Positions 1-12,604 are shown, counted from the stretch's first letter. The stretch is DNA of 64,000 nt from Sporopachydermia quercuum (GCA_001599295.1 BCGN01000006.1:1178001-1242000); one strand, 5' to 3'. The notes: generated by a model from the letters alone, not told the origin. A program made the numbers and translations.

Positions 1-1183
1 TGACTGGGGAAAACCAATGTTTCAGCAATAACAGTATTTTCTCGTCTTGAAGTAGCGAAGACAATGATTTCAGCAATGTCTTGACCAATAAGAGGCTCAG
101 ATCCTTTATATACATTGGCAGCAGCATTTTTATCTCCTCTGAATCTGACAATGGAAAATTCAGTTTCAACTGCGCCAGGGTCAACCTCAATGACTCTAAT
201 TCTTGTATCAATCAGTTCTTTTCTCAATGAATGAGAAAATGATCTTACTGCTGCTTTAGTTGCACAGTAAATACCTCCACCAGGGTAAGGATCTCTGCCT
301 GCAATTGAGCCCAAGTTAACGATATCTCCTCTGTTACGCTTCTTCATTCCTGGCAAAACAGCTTGGGTAGCTGCAATTAATCCTCGGACATTAGTATTAA
401 ACATAATGTCAATATCATCCTGGGAGATATCACCTATTTTCTCAACGCCATGGACCATTCCACTAGATTTCAATCATAGTCAGTATACACTCATCAAATC
501 AAGAAAAATCATTCAAACGTAAATTTACTCTTGCTTAGCAACAATCCATATTACACTTACGCATTGTTAATGAGAATATCAATTTCCTTGAATTCTTCTG
601 GTAAATCCTCAACAAATTTAGTAACTTCACTGGCTTTTGAAACATCCAATTTAGCTGCCAACACTTTGATGTCCTTATACTTCGATTCCAAGTCAGCTTT
701 AGTCTCTTCCAGTCTTTCAACTCTTCTGGCGGTTAAAATAAATTTAACCTGTCCATTTGATGCAGCGGCAAACTCGTAAACTGTGTCTTTTCCAATTCCT
801 GCTGAAGCTCCAGTGACCAAAATGGTTTTGCCAGCTAATCTCTCGGCGGCTCTTGATCCATATGACATTTCCGATGGATTTCTAGCTCTAGTACTACGTA
901 TGCTACTAGTTGATGAACCTCGTTTGGAGAAACCTGTTGATATCCAACGAATCGACTGAATTGAATTCAATTGACAGGTTTTATTTTCACAATTATTGTA
1001 GTTATTGCAAATATTTATACCTTTATTTCCAATTCTTTGTTTATTGCTTTTCTCTCCTGAAATGAATAGATTAAACTTGGGGAGTCCCTGTGTTATAAAT
1101 GTCCTTTTTGATAGTAATTGATAGTCGAAGCTTATTTTTGCTCTATTTAAGCAACGGCGAATCTTCCCGACAGACTGGAACAT
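1..1183 (-). CDS. Short-chain dehydrogenase/reductase, YMR226C-like, 3' end outside window
   Basis: NADP-dependent SDR oxidoreductase related to S. cerevisiae YMR226C (recalled homologue; acts on serine and 3-hydroxy acids). Two exons: 1183-561 and 462-1, joined across intron 463-560 (GTAAGT donor, TACTGAC branch site, CTAG acceptor). The join restores the NNAG motif. Visible features are the TGASAGIG cofactor loop, NNAG, the catalytic Ser in GSIAGRD and YCATK with the Tyr/Lys pair. The C-terminus lies beyond base 1. Two starts are possible. ATG at 869 gives MSYGSRAAERLAGK, matching the known cytosolic start. An in-frame ATG at 1183 adds about 105 residues, rich in Arg, Lys and Ser with few acids, resembling a mitochondrial presequence. 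I give the longer span; family and intron are well supported, the start is not. Confidence 0.88.
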
Positions 1184-2307
1184 TTTCCTGTTGTTCAGTA
1201 TTATACAGAAGGTGGTTTGCAAATGAGATGATAGTTGGAATTGACGATATTGTAATAGGATATTGAATAATGACTCTAGAGAATATGTAATAGATAAAGA
1301 AAGAGTTTACGAATAGGTTGTTACTAGGTGAGCTTTAGTTCTAGGGTTAAACAAAAGGAAAGAAAAGGAAAGGAAAGGGCTCTGAGAAGAAGAAAGCAGA
1401 TGGTATAGAATGGGAACTGGGAATGGGAATGTTCCAGCTACGCTCTATACAGATGATTTGGGATAGGAGGTTGAATGATTGACAAGAAACGATGATTTAT
1501 ATTTTCAGACTGTAGACGAGAAATAAATCGGTTTCTGGTTTCCACATCTTTAGTAGATAGAATAGAGAAAATACAGTATAATATACTATTGAATCAAATA
1601 TATATAAGTAGATCTTTCAAGCCACAGTTTGTTCCTGATAAGCAAAGTGTCAATTGAGTGCCATAGTATCAGGATTTATCTGGTTTGAATAGAAGTCAAT
1701 TGGCTTGAAATTAACCAGCTTGAGGATGAAACATTGTAACTACTGGATTGATCAACGTAGATCTCATAGAGTAATGCATATTTTGTTCGTTGATTAGCTC
1801 ATTCATTCAATCAACTGCTCAATAGATGGGGAGATTATATGGGGAATCGATTGCTGCCATATACAGTACATTACTCGCAAGCGCATACTAAATCTAGTAA
1901 CTGATTAAGGTGAAGCAGAAAGTGTACGGAAGAACTGGGTAATTAATGATTATTTGAACCAAGTTTGAAAGAAGCACCCGTCGCAATCCGTCGGGAGATT
2001 TGGTACCTTATTGATGTAGAATTGAAGGTACGAAATGAAAATAAAACTGGCGAAGAAACCTGACAGGATATGGTAGTAAATGATTCGATCGATCTAGTAT
2101 GATACAATATGATATGAGATGATATGATATGAGATGATATGAGATGAGATGATATGAGATGAGATGATATGAGATGAGATGATATGAGATGAGATGACGA
2201 TTTGTTGGACAGCTCAATGGAAATTGAGTAGAGTACCTCAACTCTACTTGGTACAACTTGTAGATGTATATTCGAATTTATTAAGCAATCTAGCAAAACA
2301 ATGAGAT
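1184..2307. other. Intergenic, SDR to ferric reductase
   Basis: Lies between the SDR 5' end and the ferric reductase stop, both genes on the minus strand. It should hold the SDR promoter and the reductase 3' end. The only distinct structure is the pentanucleotide array at 2101-2195. No credible gene seen; the open frames across the array are by-products of the repeat. Confidence 0.7.
2101..2195. repeat. GATAT/GAGAT pentanucleotide microsatellite
   Basis: Nineteen consecutive 5-nt units, almost all GATAT or GAGAT. From about 2136 they settle into a 15-nt higher-order unit (GATAT GAGAT GAGAT) repeated about four times. It begins about 110 bp beyond the ferric reductase stop codon. A short run of GATAT units also occurs at 42378-42397. 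Confidence 0.9.
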
Positions 2308-4937
2308 TCATAGAGAGCATCCTTCCTCAAAGTACCTCACTCTACTACTTTGTAACCAATTATGATTCAGTTCGTTTTTGAAAGCTCTTAGCTTCTCAAT
2401 TACAGTCTGGGGATTTTCCTGACTTGAGCGTGAATTGGCTCTTTGGGGATATGAACTAGCAAATTCAAATTCAACAGTGAATCTCAGAACGGATCCTCTC
2501 ACCACAGAATTCATACTCTGGGGTCCGCAGCTTAGAACAGCAATATTTGAGTCATATGTTTTTATTATTGCTGATAAATAACTAAGAACCTCTGTGTTTA
2601 AGTTGGGCTTCACAAAATGAACATTCAGCTTTTTAAGAAACCGCGCTCGAGTTTGTTGCTGAAGATAGTTTTTATAGTCATAGAGCGAACTATCTCCTTC
2701 TCCACGTTTGAAGTCTTGTCTATTCATTATTCCGTTTGATGTATTGTGTGAAGAAATGTTAGGAGAAATTAGGCAGTCTGTTCTTTGTCGATTGTATCTA
2801 TATTTATGATCTACCTGTCTTACCTGTTCAGTGTCCGGTCGTTGTATCATAGGCTCTGTCAGTGTGGCTGAATCAACTCTTTTGGCTGCTTCTTCATACA
2901 TACGAGAACTTGACAATTCAACACTTATGTCATCTTGCGCAATGTTCGGAGATTCTTCCAAAAACCGAAAAGAACTGTCTGGTTCGGTTTTGTTTTCGAG
3001 CCTGCTACTGCTTTCAGACTTCAGGTACTGGTTTTCCAAGTATGAGGATTCCCTTTCTTGGACATCTGATGTAATAAATGTGAACAATTGAATGTTTGGA
3101 AATTTAAGTAGATGAGTTAACTCGTTGATCCACAATTCAAGAAACTTCTCATTTTTAACCACCAGTAGCATTCTAATATGGGTATCAGGTTGTTTTTGTT
3201 TTTCTTGGGATCGATGCTGGACAAGATTCATTGCGTATGAGAATCCCAGAGAAAATCCTGCCCCTCCTGTTACTATCAGGACTTTTTTGAAATTATGCAA
3301 AGGCACAGATGAGCCATAAGGACCTTCGATTAAAATATTCAGTAATGTTGATGTCATTTTTGTTTCTTTCAATCTTGTTGCCAAATCCAAGGTTAATCCA
3401 TTTTTCACTTTCATACAAAACATGAATTCACCTGTTGATTCACACGTTGTTGCTTTGATCAAAGTAAACGGGTGAGATTGATGCCAGACCTTCGGTGAGT
3501 ACAAGAAATGAACGTAGGCATAATGGCCAGGTTTATAATTCCACCACCGAGAATATGTAATGGTAGCTTTGATAATTTTCGCTTCTTCGATGTATTGAAA
3601 CTTTCCTTTGCATGGTATTCCACTTGTGATAGTTTTGAATACTCTCATTACTAGATCTAATGCTAAAAATATTGCAGGAAGAATTATATATTCAGTCCAA
3701 CCTAACATATAACAGTGAAACCATGTACCGACGATGAATATCACAGCAAGACAATAATGGACAGCCTTGAAGCAATCATAAAAGTATCTTCTGAAGTATC
3801 TAACTGATCCTACAACTATTAATGCACCAATTATGGTTGCAGTGTTTGCCCATTTGAATTTGATTAAAGTCCAGCGACTTAAATAATCGTGCTGATGTTT
3901 AGCATAGTACACATACATTAATCCATGGATACAAACTAACAGGAAGCAAGTTCGAGCAAGCCAGCGATGATACCAGATGATGGTGTTTTGATTCCAGCTC
4001 GTGTAGCATGTTAATATTCTATTTCTTGTGTTTAACATTAAGGGAACAGGAAGAAGTGTTATAGCTAGTATCCCTGCTCTGTCTGCTCGATAAACGAGTT
4101 TCATGTCCTGTTCAGAATTGAATATTGTGTTCTGCTTGTATGCTGGATAACCCACCAAAAGCATGATGAGAACGATCAGACTGTTGATAATTATCAAAAG
4201 TCGTGCGATTCCAAGAAACGGTAGATTTACTCCTCTTTCGGATTTTTCTCGTCCCACAGTTTTGCTGAAAACATAGTACTCCAATCGTTTAAACAGTCTG
4301 GAATGGAACAATGCGATGACCCCGGGGCACAGCCATTGCATCATATGAATGAAAGACGAGGTAAGAACTACTATTCCCCAGAATATGATCAGCCCAATGC
4401 TATATGTTTGAACGTTAGTTGTGCTATCCTATTTATTATCCGTCTCAAAATGTCATACGTAATCGTCACTTACCCTAGTAACGTTGATTGGTTTCTTGTC
4501 CTTTTGAGGTCTAAAACCGATTCAAAGCTCGCTTTATATGTTTCCTTGTCAATTATGAACGGATTATATAATGTATCATTAACATCTTTGGCGTCAATAA
4601 GGTAATTTGTAGCATTTTGAAACTGATATGCCAACGCTTTAAACGTGTATTGAACTTTTGCTTCAGAGAAGCATGTATTTAGGAGGTATTGGTATGCTTC
4701 TGTTATAACATCCACTGATTCTCCATTGTTGTCGATGCATGTGAGAATGGTTCCTAGAAAAGCAGAATCTCTGCATCGACAAGCATAGCTCAGATCTGGT
4801 CCGTTACAATTAAATTTATATGTTGAAATGTTAGCTGCATACAAACAGGCCCCACCAACCGTAGATGACAATCCATAGGTTCTTGCTTGAGAATACGAAG
4901 ACAGGGAGATAATAATCAACAACCCACTCAAAATCAT
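2308..4937 (-). CDS. Ferric reductase-type transmembrane flavocytochrome (FRE family)
   Basis: Plasma-membrane metalloreductase carrying electrons from NADPH through FAD and two hemes to extracellular iron or copper (family knowledge). Two exons, 4937-4474 and 4399-2308, joined across intron 4400-4473 (GTAAGT, AACTAAC branch, TATAG), give 851 residues. A signal peptide covers about residues 1-18, followed by a Cys-bearing extracellular region. The bis-heme set is visible as His299/His313 and His369/His383, each pair spaced HX13H. FAD-binding HPFT is at 464-467, the NADPH loop GGAGFSLG at 533-540 and CGP at 779-781. The intron falls in the first membrane segment after the extracellular domain. 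A polar stretch of about 145 residues (roughly 603-748) interrupts the NADPH domain and makes the protein longer than most relatives. Which FRE paralogue it is cannot be told. Confidence 0.9.
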
Positions 4938-5710
4938 TGTGGAAGCACACTATGGCTATATCAGACAAATATATTTGTAATGTATCAATTAAAAAGTAGC
5001 CCAGCCTGTGTCATGTGTTTCCTCCACTAGCTCTTTCTCATTCTTGTTGGCTAAGCTTTTCTTTCTTTCCTATCTATTACCATATAAAAGTAATAAAAAA
5101 AAAGAGTAAATCCTGATTACCTATAAAGCAGCTGTTGCTTATTTCAAGTTAGTGATTGTATGACTTGTGACTTGGGATCTACACAAGGGCGGTAGTTTTT
5201 AGTTTTGCGCTTTGTGGTTGTTCATTGTTTTGATTATTTTGCTTTGTGCTGCTTTTCAAAATATAGATACAGAGGCAATCTGAGTGTTGACAGTGAGCAC
5301 CTTTTTGTTTACTTACATATCTAAAGGTTGTTGCTATTGTGACTTTTTCCTTTATAAGTGGTGTTGATGCTTGCATTTTTACATACCTTCAGCCTTAAAG
5401 AGCTCAAGTTCTTAAATACAGATAGATAGATACCTTTGAACCTTTAAAAGCATACCTGAAAGTTAGGTCTGTGATACAGAATACTACCACAGCTTCGAAT
5501 GGTTGAAAAATGACAAGCGTCACGATAAAATACATTGATCACTAATATATGACAAAATACATATAATACACTAAAAAGTTGATGGAAAAACAGTTGAATA
5601 GATTATGGAAATGATAGTTAATGTAGAATGATGAGTTATGAGTTGGCATGAGAGATGGTGAATTAATAGTTTGATAAATAGTACATGCTATTGGGATGTG
5701 TAAGCTTATT
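4938..5710. other. Intergenic, DSN1 3' end to ferric reductase promoter
   Basis: Between two minus-strand genes. It should contain the ferric reductase promoter. A 65-codon ATG frame (5376-5179, minus) lies in it but has no recognisable features. No clear iron-response element was identified. Confidence 0.6.
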
Positions 5711-7630
5711 TCAGCTTGTCTTTGCAATGGCTTTCAATATGTTGAATGAGTCGTCATGATCTTTGCTTGATGTTTCATTACCATCAGAAACTCTATTGGT
5801 AAGTATCTGAGATAATTGTTTGTTCGTCTTATTAATGTACATTCCTAGTAGCGTATTTTTGGGGTTGTCGACGATATTCGCTGCTCCGGCCCCTAATACT
5901 GCACTGATCTTATGCACCCCGACGTGGAGTTTGTCTACTGTGTCTTCAAGAACCCTCTCATCAACAATGCTTCTATGAATCATATCGATTGCTGCGGCCA
6001 GATCTTTTGTTCTCTTATGGAAATGACCTATTGGTTCTTCAGAAAACTCTTTGGATTTGACGGATGAGAATTCACCAACTTTTTGAGTTGATTCTAGAAC
6101 ATTTTCCCATTGTTTTTTCTCTTGTTTCAGTTTCTGCAACCGTTCTTCGAACACATTGATCATCTCTTGATTCTGGATATTTTGGGCATTCGGAACAAGC
6201 TTCCTACTTCGATCTTGATCTGAGTTTCTTGTCCACCAATTGGTTGATATTTTTCCGTTCTGGATATCTTTTACCAGATCTTCCAAAATAATTTTACATA
6301 TATTCACTGCTGTAACATCATCAGCAGTGTATTTCTTGTTTCTTCCTCTCCCTCTCCCATTACCAGCTAAAGCCTTTATCTCTTGTGCCTTCTCTTCAAA
6401 CTGTCGAAGCTGTCGTTGGAAACACCAAGAGCTTAATTGACGCATTTTTTGAGGTTCAGGCAAATCATTATTCAAATGTTTGTAAAACTCTTCCGGTCCG
6501 ATATCATTGTGAGGTATACCTTCGAACCCGTTTCCTATTGAACTGAGACGTCTCCCGCGTAATGACATAGAAGATCTTCGAAACTCACCTGAAGATCCAG
6601 TTTTCCGAATTGTATCATCTTTTTTCTTATTCTGTATTCTTCTGCTAACTGGTGAATCAGGAAACGGTATTGGTATTTGCTGAGTAACTGAATCAGCCAG
6701 TTCATTAGTTGGTATTCTTATCGGTTCAGGCGAGAGGTCCATAGGTTGTAATCCGAGTTCTGACTCAAGTTGCTCCTTATTCTTAAAAATAGAATTATTT
6801 TTCGACGTCGTTAGTTTGGTTTTTGGCTGTGACTTCTTCTTGGGTTTTAGTCTAGACTCCGAGTCTTCTTTAGCTTCATGGTTACCATTAGAGTGTTCTG
6901 CCTGAGATAATTTGTCGGATTTTTTCCTTTTCTCTGACTTGTCTGACTTAGAAGATTTGCTTGTTTTGTTTGCAGCCAATGAAAACTTTGGCACTGCACC
7001 TACAACTAGATCATCCTTATCAGAAGTAGTTCTATATTCTGTGTCTTGAGCCCCATTGTCGCTATCAACAAGAATACTCAAACTTCCCCCTAGTTTAGCT
7101 CTTTTAGCAGGTTTATCTTGTTCTTCACTCTGTTTGCTCCTCTTATTAAGACCGGTTGATTTCCCTGATCCCGCATCTTTTCTCGACATATCCTGCTTCT
7201 CTGCTGTGCTCTTAACATTAGGTTTTGCCTTTGCTTTTGGTTTTCGCTTGGTATCCGCAGCCACAATCTCGTCCTCTCCCTGTATTTCAATTATTTCATT
7301 TGCTGTAACTGTTGAATTTTTCCGCTTCGAGGTTAGTTTTGAAGTTGATGCTTTCTTCTTCACATCGAATGTCCTATTTGTCTTCGACTTCTCTTCACGT
7401 TCTGTATCAGCTTTCCTTCGAAAAACAAAGCCACCATCTTCTTCTACGTCTTCCTTTGCTTTAGCCTTCTTCCCCCTTCCAAGTCTCAATTTTATGGGTT
7501 TCGTTTCTATCGTAGAAGATTCGTTTAGTTTCGTTTTCTCGTTATCTTGAATCCTAGCAGATCGTCTCCTTGATGGTTCTAGCGGAGGATCCACTGTGGC
7601 CTTTTTCCCACGGCCCTTTTTAGGAGGCAT
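5711..7630 (-). CDS. DSN1: Kinetochore MIND/Mis12 complex subunit Dsn1 (Mis13)
   Basis: Subunit of the four-protein MIND complex linking the inner kinetochore to the Ndc80 complex. Single exon, 639 residues, ATG at 7630. Residues 1-340 are strongly basic and low-complexity, with many Lys/Ser/Arg clusters. Around residues 350-400 is the family signature: an RRSS / RGRRLSSIGNG block, PHNDI, then FYKHLNNDLPEPQKMRQLSSWC. The remainder is predominantly helical and includes a Lys/Glu-rich coiled-coil-like stretch. In characterised Dsn1/Mis13 the RRxS block holds Aurora B (Ipl1) sites that relieve autoinhibition, and the same arrangement is visible here. Assignment rests on this signature recalled from the family, not on a search. 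Confidence 0.82.
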   Translation of the reverse strand: MPPKKGRGKKATVDPPLEPSRRRSARIQDNEKTKLNESSTIETKPIKLRLGRGKKAKAKEDVEEDGGFVFRRKADTEREEKSKTNRTFDVKKKASTSKLTSKRKNSTVTANEIIEIQGEDEIVAADTKRKPKAKAKPNVKSTAEKQDMSRKDAGSGKSTGLNKRSKQSEEQDKPAKRAKLGGSLSILVDSDNGAQDTEYRTTSDKDDLVVGAVPKFSLAANKTSKSSKSDKSEKRKKSDKLSQAEHSNGNHEAKEDSESRLKPKKKSQPKTKLTTSKNNSIFKNKEQLESELGLQPMDLSPEPIRIPTNELADSVTQQIPIPFPDSPVSRRIQNKKKDDTIRKTGSSGEFRRSSMSLRGRRLSSIGNGFEGIPHNDIGPEEFYKHLNNDLPEPQKMRQLSSWCFQRQLRQFEEKAQEIKALAGNGRGRGRNKKYTADDVTAVNICKIILEDLVKDIQNGKISTNWWTRNSDQDRSRKLVPNAQNIQNQEMINVFEERLQKLKQEKKQWENVLESTQKVGEFSSVKSKEFSEEPIGHFHKRTKDLAAAIDMIHRSIVDERVLEDTVDKLHVGVHKISAVLGAGAANIVDNPKNTLLGMYINKTNKQLSQILTNRVSDGNETSSKDHDDSFNILKAIAKTS

Positions 7631-8388
7631 TTTGCAGGATCTTTCTTCTCCCTTTATTTTTGAGTGGGTCCGACTACTTTTTATAACTAAAGCAGTGATA
7701 GTCCACTATCAATTAATAATTAATGGTGGTACACCTTCCCTCTCAGATCTTAGGTTCAATGTTTTGATCTAGGGTTCAAGTGTCTATTTCCTTTAAAGTT
7801 AACTACAACTAGCTCCATTTAATACCTATTAATATTAATGTATTCTTATTATTATTATGCTACTATTTTTTCAAGTTATAGCACTCATGTATTGTTCATT
7901 ATATTCAATTGTAATTAGTTTGTTTATTTGTTTATCAGTTGTTTTGATTTTTTGAAGTTCGTGATGTTTGTTTACAGTTGGAGGGAAATTTATTATTTAC
8001 TTAAAGATTATGTAATCTGATATATATTGATTATCATCAGGGGGGTGCCACAAGATACTATTAGAATGGGTTCTGGGACACTCAATTGCTGGCAATCAGA
8101 TGTGTTATGGGTATTTTTGGTGTAACTATTACATCCACATGATTGTTATATAATGAGTGTTTGGATTCTTTTTTTGCTGTATTAATGAAAACTGTTTTTA
8201 TTATTAGTGTTAGGAGTGCCCTAGTTGGAATAAAGAGCGTCAGGGCTCAATTAAAAATTATGTAGTATTCACAGTATGCATTTCATAATAGTACACTCGC
8301 GATGGAAGTCTCTTCGAGAACATCATGTCAGATTTATATACAGAAGGTAAGATCAAACTCAAAGATTCATAATGCATGAAAATAATCA
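7631..8388. other. Intergenic, WDR70-like 3' end to DSN1 promoter
   Basis: AT-rich spacer between two minus-strand genes. It should hold the DSN1 promoter and the WDR70-like terminator. No gene or distinct motif seen. Confidence 0.6.
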
Positions 8389-9918
8389 TTACATTTCATT
8401 GGCAGTATCGTCAGTTCTCCTCTTTTTAGCGTACTTGAGTAATGCTTCTCTTGGATCTTCTGTCAGTTCTTTAGCTGAGGCTTTATAAGTCTCTTCATTG
8501 AAAGTATTCAAAGCGTTCTTGGGTGGAGCCTCTGGAAAAGCTCTTTTCGCGCCTGATACTTCTTTCGATGACGTTCCAGTCCTAACATTCGTATTTTCGT
8601 ATGCTGTTTTGCCCATATCTGACAAATCCACAGTAATTGAAGAATCCTCGTCAAAGTGCCTGATTTTATAAGATTTCTCCAGCACCAGTTTTGCTCCCTT
8701 GTCAGATAAAGAAGGGGAAAATAAAACGCTGATAGACCCATCAGAAAATCCTGCTAAAATTTGATTTGTCTTAGTATGCCAATTAACACATGTGACATTC
8801 TTTGGTTTCTCTAACTTCACATTGAAATCTATTTGCTGAATAGTTGATAGATCTGACTTATCTATCACATGCAAATTATTCCTTTCTCCAGTTAAGATAT
8901 ATTGCCCATCAGGAGAAAATAAAGCATTGACACTCTGTGAGGCGCATTGTAGTGACTCTCGAGAGAGTACTGGTTTAGTAAAGTTTCTCTGGTCCCATAG
9001 TTTTATTGTATTATCAGTAGACCTCGTGAGTAAATAATTGCTATCAATGGGATTGATAGTAATAGTTGTTGTCCAAGCTCCTTCAGCATGAGCATTCTCC
9101 ACTAAAGCTAGAGGTCTTATAAATGGACCTTTAGTGTTCCAAGTGCATAGTCTACCAGATTCATCACCAGCAAATATCTGCTTCCCATCTTCAGAGAAGG
9201 AACATCTGGTAACTTTACATTTCCCACCAGCCCCCTTCAATTTAGGGTTTTTCACAACAATAACGTTCTCCTGTTTGTTCAAGGATTTGTTAAGATCCCA
9301 AAACCTCAAAGTAGAATCCAATGAAGAAGTCATAAATTTACCATCAAGCTGAGGATGCCATGCTACATCAGACACTTCAGCAACATGTCCTTTAGTATTC
9401 TTCATATCCATCAAATACATATCACCTGATTTGAACTCTTGGATACCTTCCCCATTTCTATCATATAAATTGAAAGAAGATGCTGAACTTATAGCAAGAA
9501 CATTTTTGTTATCTTTTGCAAAACACACTTTTCTAATTCTATGGGTTTCTAATGGCTCCACGGACTTGAATGCGTGTTTCTTTGCAGGATCCATTCCGGA
9601 AAAATCCCAAAACTTTAGAAATCCATCACCTCCACCAGTTATAAGTCTATTTCCTGACAAGTCTTGTGTCATGGAGCTCACTGCTTTCTCGTGCGCTTCT
9701 GGTATCTTAAGCTCATGGGATATGGGGACTTCTTCGTAGATATCGAAATCATCATCACCATCACTATCACTATCACTATCACTCTCACTATCGCTCTCTG
9801 TGCTTTTGCTTCTCTTGTTTAGTTGTAGAGCCTTCCATTCAGGTCTTGCTGCCCTTTGATATCTCTGCTCTAAATTTACAGTGACCTTCTGCTGGCCAAA
9901 ACTTGTAGGTAATTCCAT
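8389..9918 (-). CDS. WDR70: WD40 repeat protein, WDR70/Gastrulation-defective family
   Basis: Predicted nuclear beta-propeller; in fission yeast and human, Wdr70 works with CRL4-DDB1 in double-strand break resection and H2B ubiquitination (family knowledge). Single exon, 509 residues, ATG at 9918. The N-terminus has an FG motif, then an acidic serine tract (about 41-59) of alternating Asp/Ser. WD repeats follow: KFWDFSG, then RFWDLNK, CTWNTKG and KLWDQRN blades. The family hallmark of Gly-rich pre-blade strands (ITGGGDGFLKFWD) is evident. The C-terminal tail is basic (KKRR), suiting a nuclear protein. I know of no S. cerevisiae orthologue, so retention here is informative about lineage. Confidence 0.85.
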   Translation of the reverse strand: MELPTSFGQQKVTVNLEQRYQRAARPEWKALQLNKRSKSTESDSESDSDSDSDGDDDFDIYEEVPISHELKIPEAHEKAVSSMTQDLSGNRLITGGGDGFLKFWDFSGMDPAKKHAFKSVEPLETHRIRKVCFAKDNKNVLAISSASSFNLYDRNGEGIQEFKSGDMYLMDMKNTKGHVAEVSDVAWHPQLDGKFMTSSLDSTLRFWDLNKSLNKQENVIVVKNPKLKGAGGKCKVTRCSFSEDGKQIFAGDESGRLCTWNTKGPFIRPLALVENAHAEGAWTTTITINPIDSNYLLTRSTDNTIKLWDQRNFTKPVLSRESLQCASQSVNALFSPDGQYILTGERNNLHVIDKSDLSTIQQIDFNVKLEKPKNVTCVNWHTKTNQILAGFSDGSISVLFSPSLSDKGAKLVLEKSYKIRHFDEDSSITVDLSDMGKTAYENTNVRTGTSSKEVSGAKRAFPEAPPKNALNTFNEETYKASAKELTEDPREALLKYAKKRRTDDTANEM

Positions 9919-10522
9919 CTTTCAGTAGCTTTTATTACACAGAAATAAGATACATCTTCATAATGATGAGCAGTAGCAGTTCACTTGTACTCCTGAGTCG
10001 CAGTCCCAAATTCTCTTTTCAGCAGTTCCTCTCATGCACTTCCTTTCTTCTCTTCTGTCGTTGTCTACTTTCCCGTTTTCAAAGCAATGTGATCAATAAA
10101 AGTATACATTAATTTGGTCTTCTCATTGTCTTTCTCATTTTCTTTTATCATTATTGTCAAAATCTCACATAATAAACAGAGAAAACATCGTCAAGTCTCT
10201 TCCTAGACTCGGAGATTGTCACATGCCAGAACGACACCACCTCCAGGACAATCTGCTTGGTCGGATTATTCGCTTTTGTCTCAATCGCATGTCTCACGGG
10301 TAAGAGGGAAGACATCTCTTTCGTAAGGAAGAATTAATAGACAATCAGAATCCAATCACCATCCTTTGGATTTTTCATTAGATATGCTTGTTGATCAATT
10401 AAGCAAATCAGTTATTAAGTAGGATTATGTAGGATTACTGTTATTATTAGTATTTTTGCTGTTATCACTGTGTCATGTATTGACGTACCCTTTAGGAGAT
10501 ATCGATACCAAATTACCTAGAA
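9919..10522. other. Divergent promoter region, WDR70-like and DDP1
   Basis: Shared upstream region of two divergently transcribed genes. No gene found and no confident regulatory motif. Confidence 0.6.
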
Positions 10523-11205
<683 letters not shown>

Positions 11206-11391
11206 GTTCTTACGGTAGAAGTCAATATTATAATCGGGTAAAATGCCTCGATGAGGTTGTGATTACATACATTGATGATACTTTCCATATATGAACAAGG
11301 TCATTAACTGATGAGAAACCATAGTTCAGTCTGTACAATCGCTATTGAATTATCAACACCCAGCAGAACATAAAAACTGTCACTACCCAAA

Positions 11392-12604
11392 CTACTGTGT
11401 TGGTCCAGCGAATAAATTACTCATCAAATCCTGAAGCATATTTCCTTGTTTTTGAGGATATATTCCAAAGGCAACTTCACCAATCTTGTTAACAACAGTT
11501 GCTAGTGATGCATTCTGATTAATAACACCAGCGTATCGATGAATCAATCTCTCAAACATCTCCTTTGATCTTTTCTCTGCTGAAAGAACCAGTAGTTGTA
11601 TGAAATTCACAAGCTCCAGTTCAGAATAAATATATATCGTATGGTCACCTGCTGTTATCTCTTCAGGGGTGAAACGCTCAGATGCATTTAGTTTAGATAA
11701 GAATAAATCAATGGCCTTCCATACATGTTTGAAATCCAATCCGCCAAAATAAGGGAAAACTACTCTTGAAAGGTATGCACCAGCATTGGTTTCATTTTCA
11801 TCTTCTTCATACCATCCGTAGAGATAGTTGACTAAAGGCTCAAGTCCTTCAGGTGTTCCATACACTAAGTGTTTCTCCGCATTATAAATATCATTTCCTA
11901 AGACATAATAGTCAGAAAAAGTGCACATTCTAAACATATGTTTTACAGCACATCGTCCAAAACAATTGACTTACCTTCTAAAAATTTCATTCCTAAAGCA
12001 TAATGAAGTTCAGGGTCCCCAGTCTCGTTAGATCCAAATTTACTTGACCACCTATAGTTAATCATACATGTCAGTAAGCCAGTCAAAAGATTCTGATTAT
12101 ATCACGAAATGTAATGTAAACAAGGGTTCAACATACGAAATTGCATCAGCGGCTATCTTTTTCAAAGTTGGTTCGTCTGCAGGGAAATTGGTAATCAGTT
12201 CAACTACTTTGGCTTTGGTTTCATTATCAACAGGAATCTCGGCTTCTTTGAAAGTGTCCAGTAAGTATAAAGTCAAATCGCTTGCACTGGCAAATTCATT
12301 GACTTTCTGCAATTTTTGTGCGCCGTGATACAACACGTCTATAGCATCTTGATAGCTTTTCTGTTTCCTATAACGATTGGCTACTGTTCTGATAGCCTGA
12401 TGAGCTTCATAGAAAGACTTCTCTTCAATTCTATAGACATCTGTTAGATTTCGTCAAAACAGCAATTGCAGGAATATTTAATCGATAGTCCCTCTAGCTG
12501 AAATATAGGTAGATTCGACCTAGTTGTTACATTGCTTCCAACTCTGCGACATACCTTTCTTGCACCCGTTGCAGGGTACGCTCAAGCTTAGCATTGGTGG
12601 TCAT
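11392..12604 (-). CDS. GET4: Get4, guided entry of tail-anchored proteins factor
   Basis: Cytosolic alpha-solenoid protein that with Get5 hands tail-anchored proteins from Sgt2 to Get3. Four exons: 12604-12555, 12430-12137, 12051-11975 and 11897-11392, total 308 residues. Introns: 12431-12554 (GTATGT/TATAG), 12052-12136 (GTATGT/TATAG, TACTGAC branch) and 11898-11974 (GTAAGT/TTAG, TTCTGAC branch). Only this splicing keeps a single frame. It yields the conserved YEAHQ.IRT.ANRY, WSSKFGS.GDPELHYALGMKFLEG and FGIYPQKQGNMLQDLMSNLFAG segments. The first exon is only 50 nt. Divergent from SEY1, another gene of ER membrane biology. Confidence 0.93.

Noticed and set aside
1943-2320. Two overlapping minus-strand frames with LISSH/LISYH repeats
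   Set aside because: They are translations of the GATAT/GAGAT array and have no homology or proper context.
5179-5376. 65-codon minus-strand ATG frame upstream of the ferric reductase
   Set aside because: No recognisable domain; could be a uORF if the leader is long, but nothing supports it.
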